Shown here in pieces: positions 8,136-15,911 of a DNA stretch of 64,000 nucleotides (its first letter is position 1; every line of letters starts with the position of its first letter). The stretch lies in NCBI RefSeq assembly GCF_016615955.1, contig NZ_CP067113.1:310001-374000 (forward strand), given 5' to 3'. The notes beneath the pieces are model-generated. The model was not told where the DNA came from and did not search any database. It saw nothing but the letters and a program-made list of their open reading frames with translations. The translations under genes were made by a program, and so were the position numbers. The DNA comes from Luteimonas sp. MC1750 (GTDB taxonomy: Bacteria > Pseudomonadota > Gammaproteobacteria > Xanthomonadales > Xanthomonadaceae).

Positions 8136-9083
8136 GTGGAACCGGTCACCCCCGGCGTCGCCGGCGACGGCGGTGCCGAGGCCGCGGCTGCGCGCGACCA
8201 CCGTCGCGGCGTGCTCGCGATGCTGTTCGCGGTCGCCGTGCTGTGCGTGATGGACGCCTGCATGAAGCAGCTGGCCGGCCACTACCCGCCGATGCAGGTC
8301 GCGGCGCTGCGCGGCGCGGTGGGCCTGCCGCTGGTCCTGGCCTGGGCGCTCTCGACCACGGGCCTGCGTCCGCTGCTGCGCGTGCACTGGCCGCTGCACC
8401 TGTTGCGCGGCGTGCTCGGCGTGCTGTTCCTGTCGTGCTTCGTTGCCGGCCTGCGAGACCTGCCGATGTCGACTGCCTATGCGATCACCTTCGTCGGTCC
8501 GCTGCTGGTGACCGCGATGGCCGTGCCCCTGCTGCGCGAGCACGTCGGGCCCCGGCGCTGGGCCGCGATCGTGGTCGGCATCATCGGCGTGCTGGTGGTG
8601 CTGCGTCCCGGCGGCGAGGGCATGCTGACCCGGGCCGGCCTCCTGGTCCTGTTCGCCACGGTCTGCTACGCGGCGTCGGTGGTGACGGTGAGGATGCTGG
8701 CCCAGCGCGACAGCGCGCAGGCGCTGGTGTTCTGGTTCCTGGCGATGGTGGCCGTGGGCGCGGGCCTGCTCGCCTGGCCGGACTGGGTACCGCTGCGCGC
8801 GGCCGACGGCTGGTTGCTCGCGGGGGTCGCGGTGTCCGGAACCCTCGGACAGGTGGCGCTGACCCACGCCTTCCGCCTGGGCGAGGCCTCGCTGATCGCG
8901 CCGCTGGAATACACCGCCCTGGTCTGGGTGGTGCTGCTCGACCTGGTGCTGTGGAGCGCGCTGCCGGACGGCATGACCTGGCTGGGCGCGGGGATCATCG
9001 TCGCCAGCGGCCTCTACCTGATGCGCCGCGAGCGCGTGGTGCGGGGCGATCAGCGGTGCCCGCCGCGGATGCAGGGGGGATGA
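8136..9083 (+). CDS. EamA/DMT-family transporter
   Basis: A 315-residue inner-membrane protein with about ten predicted transmembrane helices in two EamA repeats, typical of the drug/metabolite transporter superfamily. Conserved family features include PLLVTAMAVPLL before the repeat boundary and APLEYTALVWVVLLD in the second repeat. The start is uncertain: GTG at 8136 gives a soluble 25-residue extension, while the in-frame ATG at 8220 starts just before helix 1. The last codons and the TGA stop lie inside the left arm of a hairpin repeat, which supplies the C-terminal PPRMQGG. Substrate unknown. Confidence 0.85.
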   Translation: MEPVTPGVAGDGGAEAAAARDHRRGVLAMLFAVAVLCVMDACMKQLAGHYPPMQVAALRGAVGLPLVLAWALSTTGLRPLLRVHWPLHLLRGVLGVLFLSCFVAGLRDLPMSTAYAITFVGPLLVTAMAVPLLREHVGPRRWAAIVVGIIGVLVVLRPGGEGMLTRAGLLVLFATVCYAASVVTVRMLAQRDSAQALVFWFLAMVAVGAGLLAWPDWVPLRAADGWLLAGVAVSGTLGQVALTHAFRLGEASLIAPLEYTALVWVVLLDLVLWSALPDGMTWLGAGIIVASGLYLMRRERVVRGDQRCPPRMQGG

Positions 9084-9172
9084 CCAGCCGGAATCTTCGC
9101 TGTCCTGCTCCCAGTTCCGGCCGCCGGCCATCCATGGCCGGCTCTGGCCATCCCCCCTGCATCCGCGGCGGG
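9059..9172. repeat. Long-hairpin repeat element, copy 1
   Basis: Perfect 24-bp inverted arms (9059-9082 and 9149-9172, each containing GCAGGGGGG or its complement) enclose 66 bases with an inner palindromic core CCGGCCATCCATGGCCGG. The core is the exact reverse complement of the core in copy 2, so the copies are inverted. The left arm overlaps the 3' end of the EamA gene. I see nothing else recognisable in 9173-9323. Confidence 0.8.
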
Positions 9173-9323
9173 TCCGACTTCTTTCGCGATCCTGTGGCGG
9201 GACAAGCCAAGGCGCTGCAAGCCATTGCATCTTCGTTGGTGGGAACCCGGTGCGCTCCTGTTGTTCCTGACTCTTCCAGCCGCGACCGCTTTTGCTGTCG
9301 GGTCCGAAGCCGATAGAGGCCGG

Positions 9324-9442
9324 GGCCCGTCCCGCGTACAGGGGGTGAGCGGAGAGCCGGCCATGGATGGCCGGCGCCCGGCCGCTGGCAGCAGGACGCG
9401 GAGACGGCCGGCGCAGCACACCCCCTGTGCGCGGGACGGGCC
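9324..9442. repeat. Long-hairpin repeat element, copy 2
   Basis: Inverted arms of 24 bp (9324-9347 and 9419-9442, one mismatch) enclose the core CCGGCCATGGATGGCCGG and a following GCAGCAGGAC stretch that aligns with copy 1 (GGAGCAGGAC on its other strand). The arm sequences differ clearly from those of copy 1 but remain complementary to each other. Confidence 0.78.
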
Positions 9443-9497
9443 GCGTGGACCACCACGGAGGCCGGCTCCGAAAATGCGGCCAAGGCAGCGTTCACCG

Positions 9498-9523
9498 ATC
9501 GCAGCTGTAGCTGCTCCTACAGG
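9498..9523. repeat. Single REP element
   Basis: Matches one arm of the REP pair at 61347-61372 apart from two substitutions. The palindromic core is GCAGCTGTAGCTGC instead of GCGGCTGTAGCCGC, so the changes keep the core self-complementary. It sits between hairpin copy 2 and the ompW terminator. Confidence 0.75.
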
Positions 9524-9562
9524 CATGCGGTGCCGGCCGTCTGCCAAATCGGGAAAACAACA

Positions 9563-9591
9563 GAAAAAAAGCGGGCCCGCATGGGGCCCGC
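9563..9591 (-). terminator. Rho-independent terminator of the ompW-type gene
   Basis: On the minus strand an 8-bp perfect G+C stem (GCGGGCCC/GGGCCCGC, 5-base loop) is followed by seven T residues, 28 bases after the stop codon. Confidence 0.93.
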
Positions 9592-9619
9592 CTCCTGGTA
9601 CAGCCGTTGGCGCGACGGA

Positions 9620-10246
9620 TCAGAAGCGCGCGCCGATGCCCACGCCGACCATCACCGGGTCGAGCTTGGCGTCGCCGGCCTTCACGCCGTCGATGTGCAC
9701 ATCCGAATCGGCCTGGAAGTAGCGTGCGTCGGCGCGCGCGAACCAGGTCGGGCTGATGTTGACGTCCATGCCGACCGTGGCCACGCCGCCCTTGGCGGTC
9801 TCCACGCCCACGCGCTGGCCGGCGGCGGTCGGGGTTTCGCTGTCGTAGTTCGTCTCGTGGTAACCCAGGCCGACGAACGGACGCACCGTGCTGTCGGACG
9901 TGCCGAAGCGGTACTGGCCGCTCAGCGAATACGGCTGCGCATCGACGCTGCCGGCCTTGCCGGCAGCGGTGTTGACGCGCTGGCCGTAGCTGTCGGCCGC
10001 CCAGGCTTCAACGCCCCAGTTGTCGGTGATGTGATAGGTCACGCCCAGCGTCGGCGTGCCCTCGCCGTCGAACTGCGTGCGGGCGCCGGCGATCTCGGGA
10101 TTGCGCGTGGGCTCGACCAGCGAATAGCCGGCGGTCACCGAGACGCGCTTGTCGGGGGCGTTGTCCTGGGCGAAGGCCGCCGGCGCGATGGCAAGCGCCA
10201 GCGCCGCGGGAACCAGGATCTTGGTGATGGGGGCAATGCGGGACAT
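9620..10246 (-). CDS. ompW: OmpW-family outer-membrane protein
   Basis: A 208-residue beta-barrel precursor. A signal peptide ends near AAFAQD (residues 1-26). The mature protein shows the OmpW pattern of amphipathic strands: VSVTAGYSLVEP, GVTYHITDNWGVEAW, RPFVGLGYHETNYD, WFARADARYFQ. It ends in Phe, the usual Bam recognition signal. OmpW proteins form small hydrophobic channels in the outer membrane, are often regulated by stress or metals, and can be colicin receptors. The ATG follows a GAGGAG ribosome-binding site. It is monocistronic with its own strong terminator and diverges from aceF. Confidence 0.88.
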   Translation of the reverse strand: MSRIAPITKILVPAALALAIAPAAFAQDNAPDKRVSVTAGYSLVEPTRNPEIAGARTQFDGEGTPTLGVTYHITDNWGVEAWAADSYGQRVNTAAGKAGSVDAQPYSLSGQYRFGTSDSTVRPFVGLGYHETNYDSETPTAAGQRVGVETAKGGVATVGMDVNISPTWFARADARYFQADSDVHIDGVKAGDAKLDPVMVGVGIGARF

Positions 10247-10422
10247 GGGGGATCTCCTCGTTACTTGCGTATGGGCCCCGGGGAGTGGGGCGCCGCCACC
10301 CTATCGATGCGCGGATGAATCGCGCTTGTCGCGGCGGGTGCCGCGGGGGAACTTCTCCACGCGCGGTTAAGCGGCCGCACGTCGCCGCGACGGCGATGAA
10401 TCGCCGGTGACCCGGTCCCAGG

Positions 10423-10451
10423 TTGGCGCGTGCACCCCGCGGGGCCACAAT
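10423..10451 (+). promoter_or_regulatory. Putative sigma-70 promoter of aceF-lpdA
   Basis: TTGGCG (10423-10428) and CACAAT (10446-10451) are separated by 17 bases, about 35 bases before the aceF ATG. No operator is recognised in the rest of the 239-base gap to the ompW-type gene. Confidence 0.45.
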
Positions 10452-10485
10452 AGCCATCCGCCCGACCGACCCGTGGAGATCCCCG

Positions 10486-11898
10486 ATGGCCAGCCCCCAG
10501 GAAGCGCGTGTTCCCGATATCGGGGGCTTCGACGATGTCCCGGTGATCGAGGTGCTGGTCTCGGTCGGCGAGTCCGTGGCCAAGGACCAGAGCCTGATCA
10601 CGCTCGAATCCGACAAGGCGACCATGGAAGTGCCGGCCCCGTTCGCGGGCGTGGTCCGCGAGGTGAAGGTCAAGGTCGGCGACACGCTGTCCGAGGGTGG
10701 CGTGGTGGCCCTGATCGAACCCGCGGAGGAGGCGGCCGCGCAGCCGACGCCTCCGGCCGCCGCCGAGGAAGCGCCGCGCGCGCAGCCGGATGCGGGCACC
10801 GGCGAGCGGCCCGCGGCGGAAACCGGCACCCGGGTCGAACCGGTGGCGGTGGCCGCGAAGCCCGACAACATCGCCCAGGCGTCGATCGACCGCGAGCCCG
10901 CCGGCGCGACGCAGGCGGCACCGCCGCGGGTCCTCGATGCCGATGCGGTGATGCCGGACAAGGTTCCCTATGCGAGTCCGGCGGTGCGCGTGTTCGCGCG
11001 CGAGCTGGGCGTCGACCTGCTGCAGGTGACGGGCAGTGCGCGCGGAGGACGCATCAGTCGCGAGGACGTGCAGCAGTTCGTCAAGTCGGCGCTGGCCGGC
11101 GGCGCGGCGGCCGGTGGCGGCGCGGTCGCCGGCGGCGGCGGCGGTGGCCTCAACCTGCTGCCCTGGCCGAAGGTCGACTTCTCGAAGTTCGGCGAGGTCG
11201 AGGAGCAGCCGCTGACCCGGATCCAGAAGATCAGCGGCGCGAACCTGGCGCGCAACTGGGCGATGATCCCCCACGTCACCCAGCACGACGACGCCGACAT
11301 CACCGGACTCGAGGCGCTGCGCGTCGAGCTCAACCGCGAGAACGAGCGCGGCGCCGACAAGGGCGCCGTCAAGCTCACCATGCTGGCCTTCATCATGAAG
11401 GCGGCGGTGTCGGCGCTGCAGAAATACCCCCAGTTCAACGCCTCGCTCGATGCCTCGGGCGAAACCCTGATCCTGAAGAAGTACGTCCACATCGGCTTCG
11501 CGGCCGACACGCCCAACGGGCTGGTGGTGCCGGTGGTGCGCGACTGCGACCGCAAGGGCGTGATGCAGATCGCACAGGAAACCTCGGCGCTGGCGAAGAA
11601 GGCGCGCGAGGGCAAGCTCGGACCGGCCGACATGTCCGGCGGCTGCTTCTCGATCAGCTCGCTCGGCGGCATCGGCGGCACCAGCTTCACCCCGATCGTC
11701 AACGCACCCGAGGTGGCCATCCTCGGCGTGTCGAAGTCGGCGATGAAGCCGGTGTGGAACGGCGAGAAGTTCAAGCCGCGGCTGGTGCTGCCGCTGTCGC
11801 TGTCCTACGACCACCGGGTGATCGACGGTGCCGCGGCGGCGCGGTTCACCGCCTATTTCGCACAGCTGCTCGGCGACATGCGCCGGGCGATGCTCTGA
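10486..11898 (+). CDS. aceF: Pyruvate dehydrogenase complex E2, dihydrolipoyllysine acetyltransferase
   Basis: A 470-residue E2 with one N-terminal lipoyl domain (lipoyl-Lys44 in ESDKATMEVP), an Ala/Pro/Glu-rich linker, a peripheral subunit-binding domain (about 162-205: YASPAVRVFARELGVDL, GRISREDV), a glycine-rich hinge, and the catalytic acetyltransferase core ending in SYDHRVIDG (His443). E2 transfers the acetyl group from E1-bound hydroxyethyl-ThDP through the lipoyl arm to CoA and forms the complex core. The start at 10486 follows GGAGAT. The lpdA gene begins ten bases later. No aceE (E1) gene lies in this window. Confidence 0.96.
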   Translation: MASPQEARVPDIGGFDDVPVIEVLVSVGESVAKDQSLITLESDKATMEVPAPFAGVVREVKVKVGDTLSEGGVVALIEPAEEAAAQPTPPAAAEEAPRAQPDAGTGERPAAETGTRVEPVAVAAKPDNIAQASIDREPAGATQAAPPRVLDADAVMPDKVPYASPAVRVFARELGVDLLQVTGSARGGRISREDVQQFVKSALAGGAAAGGGAVAGGGGGGLNLLPWPKVDFSKFGEVEEQPLTRIQKISGANLARNWAMIPHVTQHDDADITGLEALRVELNRENERGADKGAVKLTMLAFIMKAAVSALQKYPQFNASLDASGETLILKKYVHIGFAADTPNGLVVPVVRDCDRKGVMQIAQETSALAKKAREGKLGPADMSGGCFSISSLGGIGGTSFTPIVNAPEVAILGVSKSAMKPVWNGEKFKPRLVLPLSLSYDHRVIDGAAAARFTAYFAQLLGDMRRAML

Positions 11899-11908
11899 GG
11901 ACGCGGCG

Positions 11909-13756
11909 ATGGCGAACACGATCGAAGTGAAGGTGCCCGACATCGGCGGTTTCGACGCCGTGCCGGTGATCGAGGTGCTGGTGGCGGTCGGCGACACCGT
12001 CGCCGTCGACCAGGGCCTGGCCACGCTGGAGTCCGACAAGGCGACGATGGAAGTGCCGTCCCCGGCCGCCGGCGTGGTGCGCGAGGTCCGGGTCAAGGTC
12101 GGCGACAAGGTGGCCGAGGGCAGCGTGGTGGTGGTGCTGGAAGCCGAAGGCGAGGGTGGTGGCGACGCGCCGGCCCCTGCCGAGGCATCGGCTGCCGCGG
12201 CCCCGGCCGCGTCCAGCGCGTCGGCTCCGTCCGCAGCGGACGCCGGCCCCGGGCGTCCACCGGTCGCGCGCTCGCATCGCGCGCCGGCCGAGCCGGATGC
12301 ACCCGACGCGCCCGCGGCTGCCGCGGCGAGTGGCCGCAAGGCCGACGTGGAGTGCGCCGTCGTCGTGCTCGGCGCCGGTCCGGGCGGCTATACCGCGGCC
12401 TTCCGCGCCGCCGACCTGGGTCTCGATACGGTCCTCATCGAGCGTTACCCGAGCCTGGGCGGCGTCTGCCTCAACGTCGGCTGCATTCCGTCGAAGGCGC
12501 TGCTGCACGCGGCGGACGTGATCGACCAGGCCGCGCACGCGAGCGCCTTCGGCGTCGACTTCGGCAAGCCGAAGATCGACCTGGGAACGCTGCGCGGCTA
12601 CAAGGACAACGTGGTCGGCCAGCTCACCAAGGGCCTGGCCGGCATGGCGAAGCAGCGCAAGGTGCGCGTCGTGCAAGGCACCGGCCGCTTCGTGTCGGCC
12701 AACGAGATCGAGGTCACCGGCGACGACGGCGGCACGCAGCTGCTGCGCTTCGGCCAGTGCATCATCGCCGCGGGTTCGCAGGCGATGAAGCTCCCGGGCT
12801 TCCCCTGGGATGACGAGCGGATCATGGACTCCACCGATGCGCTGCAGCTGGCCGAGGTGCCGAAGACGCTGCTGGTGGTCGGCGGCGGCATCATCGGGCT
12901 GGAAATGGCGACGGTGTATCGCGGCCTCGGCAGCCACGTCACCGTGGTCGAGCTCGCGGACCAGCTGATCCCCGGCGCCGACCGCGACCTGGTCAAGCCG
13001 CTGGCCGACCGGTTGAAGAAGCAGGGCGTGTCGGTCCACCTGAAGACGCGGGTGGTCGAGGCGAAGGCGGCGAAGAAGGGCATCGAGGTGGTCTTCGAGG
13101 GCGACAGCATCCCCGAAGCCAGGCTGTACGATCGCGTGCTCGTGGCCGTGGGCCGGGTGCCCAACGGACGGGCGCTCGACGCGGACAAGGCCGGCGTGCG
13201 CGTGGGCGAGCGCGGCTTCATCGAGGTCGACGCTCAGATGCGCACCAACGTGCCGCACATCTTCGCCATCGGCGACATCGTCGGACAGCCCATGCTGGCC
13301 CACAAGGCGACGCACGAGGGCAAGCTGGCCGCCGAAGTGGCCGCCGGAGAAAAGAAGGAGTGGGTCGCGCGGGTGATCCCGTCGGTGGCCTATACCGATC
13401 CGGAAATCGCCTGGGTCGGCGTGACGGAGACCGAGGCCAAGGCCAAGGGCCTGAAGGTGGGCGTGGGCAAGTTCCCGTGGGCGGCGAGCGGCCGGGCCAT
13501 CGGGCTGGCGCGGACCGAAGGCTTCACCCGGCTGGTGTTCGACGAGGCGACGAAGCGCGTCATCGGCGCGGCCATCGTCGGCGTGCACGCCGGCGAGCTG
13601 ATCTCGGAGGCTGCGCTGGCGATCGAGATGGGCGCCGAGGTCGGCGATATCGCCCACACCATCCACCCGCATCCGACCCTGGGCGAGTCGGTGGCCATGG
13701 CCGCCGAGATGTACGACGGCACGATCACCGACCTCTACATCCCCAGGCGCAAGTAG
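11909..13756 (+). CDS. lpdA: Dihydrolipoyl dehydrogenase (E3) with N-terminal lipoyl domain
   Basis: A 615-residue E3, about 140 residues longer than typical because an N-terminal lipoyl domain (Lys44 in ESDKATMEVP, nearly the same motif as AceF) and an Ala/Pro linker precede the flavoprotein. The enzyme domain has the FAD loop VVLGAGPGGYTAA (about 152), the redox disulfide Cys187/Cys192 in GGVCLNVGCIPSK, the NAD loop VVGGGIIGLEMA, and the C-terminal HAHPT-type active site (HTIHPHPTLGESV). It reoxidises dihydrolipoamide with NAD+. Lipoyl-E3 fusions are known from Neisseria and some other proteobacteria. A GAGGA site overlaps the aceF stop, indicating coupling. Confidence 0.96.
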   Translation: MANTIEVKVPDIGGFDAVPVIEVLVAVGDTVAVDQGLATLESDKATMEVPSPAAGVVREVRVKVGDKVAEGSVVVVLEAEGEGGGDAPAPAEASAAAAPAASSASAPSAADAGPGRPPVARSHRAPAEPDAPDAPAAAAASGRKADVECAVVVLGAGPGGYTAAFRAADLGLDTVLIERYPSLGGVCLNVGCIPSKALLHAADVIDQAAHASAFGVDFGKPKIDLGTLRGYKDNVVGQLTKGLAGMAKQRKVRVVQGTGRFVSANEIEVTGDDGGTQLLRFGQCIIAAGSQAMKLPGFPWDDERIMDSTDALQLAEVPKTLLVVGGGIIGLEMATVYRGLGSHVTVVELADQLIPGADRDLVKPLADRLKKQGVSVHLKTRVVEAKAAKKGIEVVFEGDSIPEARLYDRVLVAVGRVPNGRALDADKAGVRVGERGFIEVDAQMRTNVPHIFAIGDIVGQPMLAHKATHEGKLAAEVAAGEKKEWVARVIPSVAYTDPEIAWVGVTETEAKAKGLKVGVGKFPWAASGRAIGLARTEGFTRLVFDEATKRVIGAAIVGVHAGELISEAALAIEMGAEVGDIAHTIHPHPTLGESVAMAAEMYDGTITDLYIPRRK

Positions 13757-13777
13757 TCGCGATGTGACCGGCTGCAC

Positions 13778-13805
13778 GAAGCGAGACGCCATCGCGTCGC
13801 GCTTC
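13778..13805 (+). terminator. Terminator-like hairpin after lpdA
   Basis: A 12-bp stem with one mismatch (GAAGCGAGACGC/GCGTCGCGCTTC, 4-base loop) begins 22 bases after the lpdA stop. No T-run follows, so it may only mark the 3' end. A second hairpin at 13877-13898 (GCGGGCAC/GTGCCCGC) lies in the leader of the next gene. Confidence 0.45.
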
Positions 13806-13954
13806 GTCGCGCCAGTCCGCCCCCTTAGGGCCGACCCCATCTATCCCGCGTCCCCCGCGCCGCGTAACCAGTAACGGCGGGCACACGTGCGTGCCCGCTG
13901 GACGGGTTCCGGGGACGGGGGGAGCCATGCGCCAAGGCGCAACGAGGGGTCGAG

Positions 13955-15868
13955 ATGAAGATTCGTAAGGTTCATGGAGCGGCGCTGCTGCTGTCCACCG
14001 CGCTGGCCGCTGCAGGCGCGTCCGCGGGCGAGTCGCGGTTCGCGCAGTGGGACGCTGGCGGCGATGTCGCCGCCGCGAAGCAGGAGGCGGCGATGGCCGC
14101 GCGCCTGCGCAACGAGGAGGTGCGGCTGCGCGCCGAGCGCGCGGCGTATCCGGCGTATTTCAAGCGCGCCTACGCGGCGTATCCGCAGATCCCCCGCGGG
14201 ACGCTCGAGGCGATCGCCTACGTGCAGAGCCGCTGGCAGCATGTGCGCGCGGAGGACGCGGGCGCGATGGACGACCACGGCCACATGCCCGCGGCGCACG
14301 GCGTGATGGGCCTCTACGCCGGCGGCGGCTTTGCCGACCAGGTGGGCGAGGCGGCCGCGCTGCTGGGCGTGCCGGCGGAACAGGTCAGGCGCGATCCGGC
14401 CACCAACATCATGGCCGCGGCCGCGCTGCTGGGCAGCCGGCTGCGTGGCCGCGACGTGCGCGACCTCGAATCGCTGGCGCCCGAACTCGCAAGCTACGCC
14501 GGCTTCTCGCCGTCGCCGGTCGGCGGCGCGATCGACGACTACGCGCGCGCCAGCTTCGCCTTCGACGTGCTGCTGGCCCAGGACCGCGGCGTCGACGAGA
14601 AGGGCATGGTGGTGCCGCAGACCGCGGTGGCGTGGGAACAGGCCTTCGATCCCGAGACCCTCGTGCGCCTGCAGGCACCGTTCGTGCGCCTCGACGTCGC
14701 GGGTGATCGGATCGAGGTCGACGGCTACGCGATCGACCCGGTGAGCGAGCAGCTGGTGCGCAAGCCCTCGCCAAAGGAAGGCGACGGCCGCCTGCGCGCG
14801 CAGAGCACCGACTATGGCCCGGCGATCTGGAACCCGGCGCATTCGAGCAACTACAACGCCTCGCGCAGCGCGGCGGTCAGCGCGGTCACCCTGCATACCG
14901 CGCAGGGCAGCTACGCCGGCACCATCAGCTGGTTCAAGAACTCGACCGCCAACGTCAGCGCGCACTACGTGATCCGCAGCTCCGACGGCCAGGTCACCCA
15001 GATGGTGCGCAACGCGCACACCGCCTGGCACGTGCGCAACCAGAACAGCTACACCCTGGGCATCGAGCACGAGGGCTACGTCAACAACAGCAGCTGGTAC
15101 ACCAGCGCGATGTACAACGCCTCCGCGGCGCTGGTGCGCGACTTCTGCGCCAGGTACAGCGCGGTCACCTGCTCGAGCGCCTACCGGGGCGCGCCGTCGA
15201 GCGGCATCAACGTCCTGCCCACCTCGGTCAAGATCAAAGGCCACCAGCACTTCAGTGGCCAGACGCACACCGACCCCGGCATCAACTGGAACTGGGCCAG
15301 CTACTACACCCTGCTCAATCCGGGCAGCGGCGGCAGCACGACCTGGCTGGACCGCTTCGAGAGCAACGTGGGGCACTTCAACACCAGCCCGGCGTATTCC
15401 GGCAGCACCGCCGGCATCTCGACCGCGTCCACCGCGACGCGCAACTGCAGCACGCGCCGCAACGGCAGCTGCTCGCTGCAGGTGCTGCTGAAGGACAACC
15501 CGAACACCAGCGCGGCCTGGGCGGTGCGCTTGCTGTCCGGCGGCGGCAACCCCGGCAGCAACGCGGCGGTCAGCCGCGCGAACGGCAGCGTCGGCTTCTG
15601 GGTGTATGCCGGCGGCAGCGGCATGAGCGTCGGCATCGGCATCGACGACAGCGATGGCACCGAGCGCTCGGTCAGCCGCGCGCTCGCGGCCAACAGCTGG
15701 ACCTATGTGTCCTGGTCACTCACCGACGCCAACCAGTGGAACGCGTGGGTCGGCGGCAACGGCGCGATCACCGCGGCGAGCGTGAAGGTGGATGCGATCT
15801 GGCTGTACCACGCCAACACCAGCTACGACATCAACGTCTATATCGACGACGTGCAGGTCCGCAACTGA
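13955..15868 (+). CDS. Secreted N-acetylmuramoyl-L-alanine amidase with N-terminal SLT-like domain
   Basis: A 637-residue exported protein. A signal peptide (1-24) precedes three regions. Residues about 65-210 resemble a lytic-transglycosylase fold (TLEAIAYVQSRW, HGVMGLYA, DPATNIMAAAALLGSRL), but the expected catalytic Glu is Gln91. Residues about 285-455 form an Amidase_2/PGRP domain: His314 in VTLHTAQ, GIEHEG at 369-374, and GHQHF with THTDPG (His430, Asp440), the usual zinc and catalytic residues. Residues about 462-637 form a beta-rich C-terminal domain with a Cys pair (Cys498, Cys506), possibly carbohydrate- or wall-binding. It would cleave the MurNAc-L-Ala bond in the periplasm or in other cells' walls. 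It is monocistronic. Confidence 0.85.
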   Translation: MKIRKVHGAALLLSTALAAAGASAGESRFAQWDAGGDVAAAKQEAAMAARLRNEEVRLRAERAAYPAYFKRAYAAYPQIPRGTLEAIAYVQSRWQHVRAEDAGAMDDHGHMPAAHGVMGLYAGGGFADQVGEAAALLGVPAEQVRRDPATNIMAAAALLGSRLRGRDVRDLESLAPELASYAGFSPSPVGGAIDDYARASFAFDVLLAQDRGVDEKGMVVPQTAVAWEQAFDPETLVRLQAPFVRLDVAGDRIEVDGYAIDPVSEQLVRKPSPKEGDGRLRAQSTDYGPAIWNPAHSSNYNASRSAAVSAVTLHTAQGSYAGTISWFKNSTANVSAHYVIRSSDGQVTQMVRNAHTAWHVRNQNSYTLGIEHEGYVNNSSWYTSAMYNASAALVRDFCARYSAVTCSSAYRGAPSSGINVLPTSVKIKGHQHFSGQTHTDPGINWNWASYYTLLNPGSGGSTTWLDRFESNVGHFNTSPAYSGSTAGISTASTATRNCSTRRNGSCSLQVLLKDNPNTSAAWAVRLLSGGGNPGSNAAVSRANGSVGFWVYAGGSGMSVGIGIDDSDGTERSVSRALAANSWTYVSWSLTDANQWNAWVGGNGAITAASVKVDAIWLYHANTSYDINVYIDDVQVRN

Positions 15869-15880
15869 CGGGCGTCCGGT

Positions 15881-15899
15881 GGGGCGGCCTGGCCGCCCC
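15881..15899. terminator. Palindromic hairpin between convergent genes
   Basis: A nearly perfect G+C palindrome (GGGGCGGCC and its complement around one base) sits midway in the 43-base gap between the convergent stops of the amidase and barrel genes. It lacks T-runs; a bidirectional role is likely but not certain. Confidence 0.5.
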
Positions 15900-15911
15900 G
15901 CCGGCAACCGG

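Noticed and set aside
7001..8263. Minus-strand reading frame opposite the alcohol dehydrogenase
   Set aside because: Composition is shadow-like and no domain is seen. The plus-strand product has intact zinc ligands.
9059..9445. Insertion sequence or transposon
   Set aside because: There are inverted arms but no transposase frame, and the elements are only 114-119 bp. They fit REP- or MITE-like elements better.
9225..9722. Plus-strand frame through the repeat cluster upstream of the ompW terminator
   Set aside because: It is built from the hairpin repeats and ends opposite the ompW-type coding sequence. It has no ribosome-binding site and no protein-like pattern.
10423..10485. N-terminal extension of AceF
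   Set aside because: The added residues are encoded by the promoter region. The lipoyl domain begins normally at 10486 after GGAGAT.
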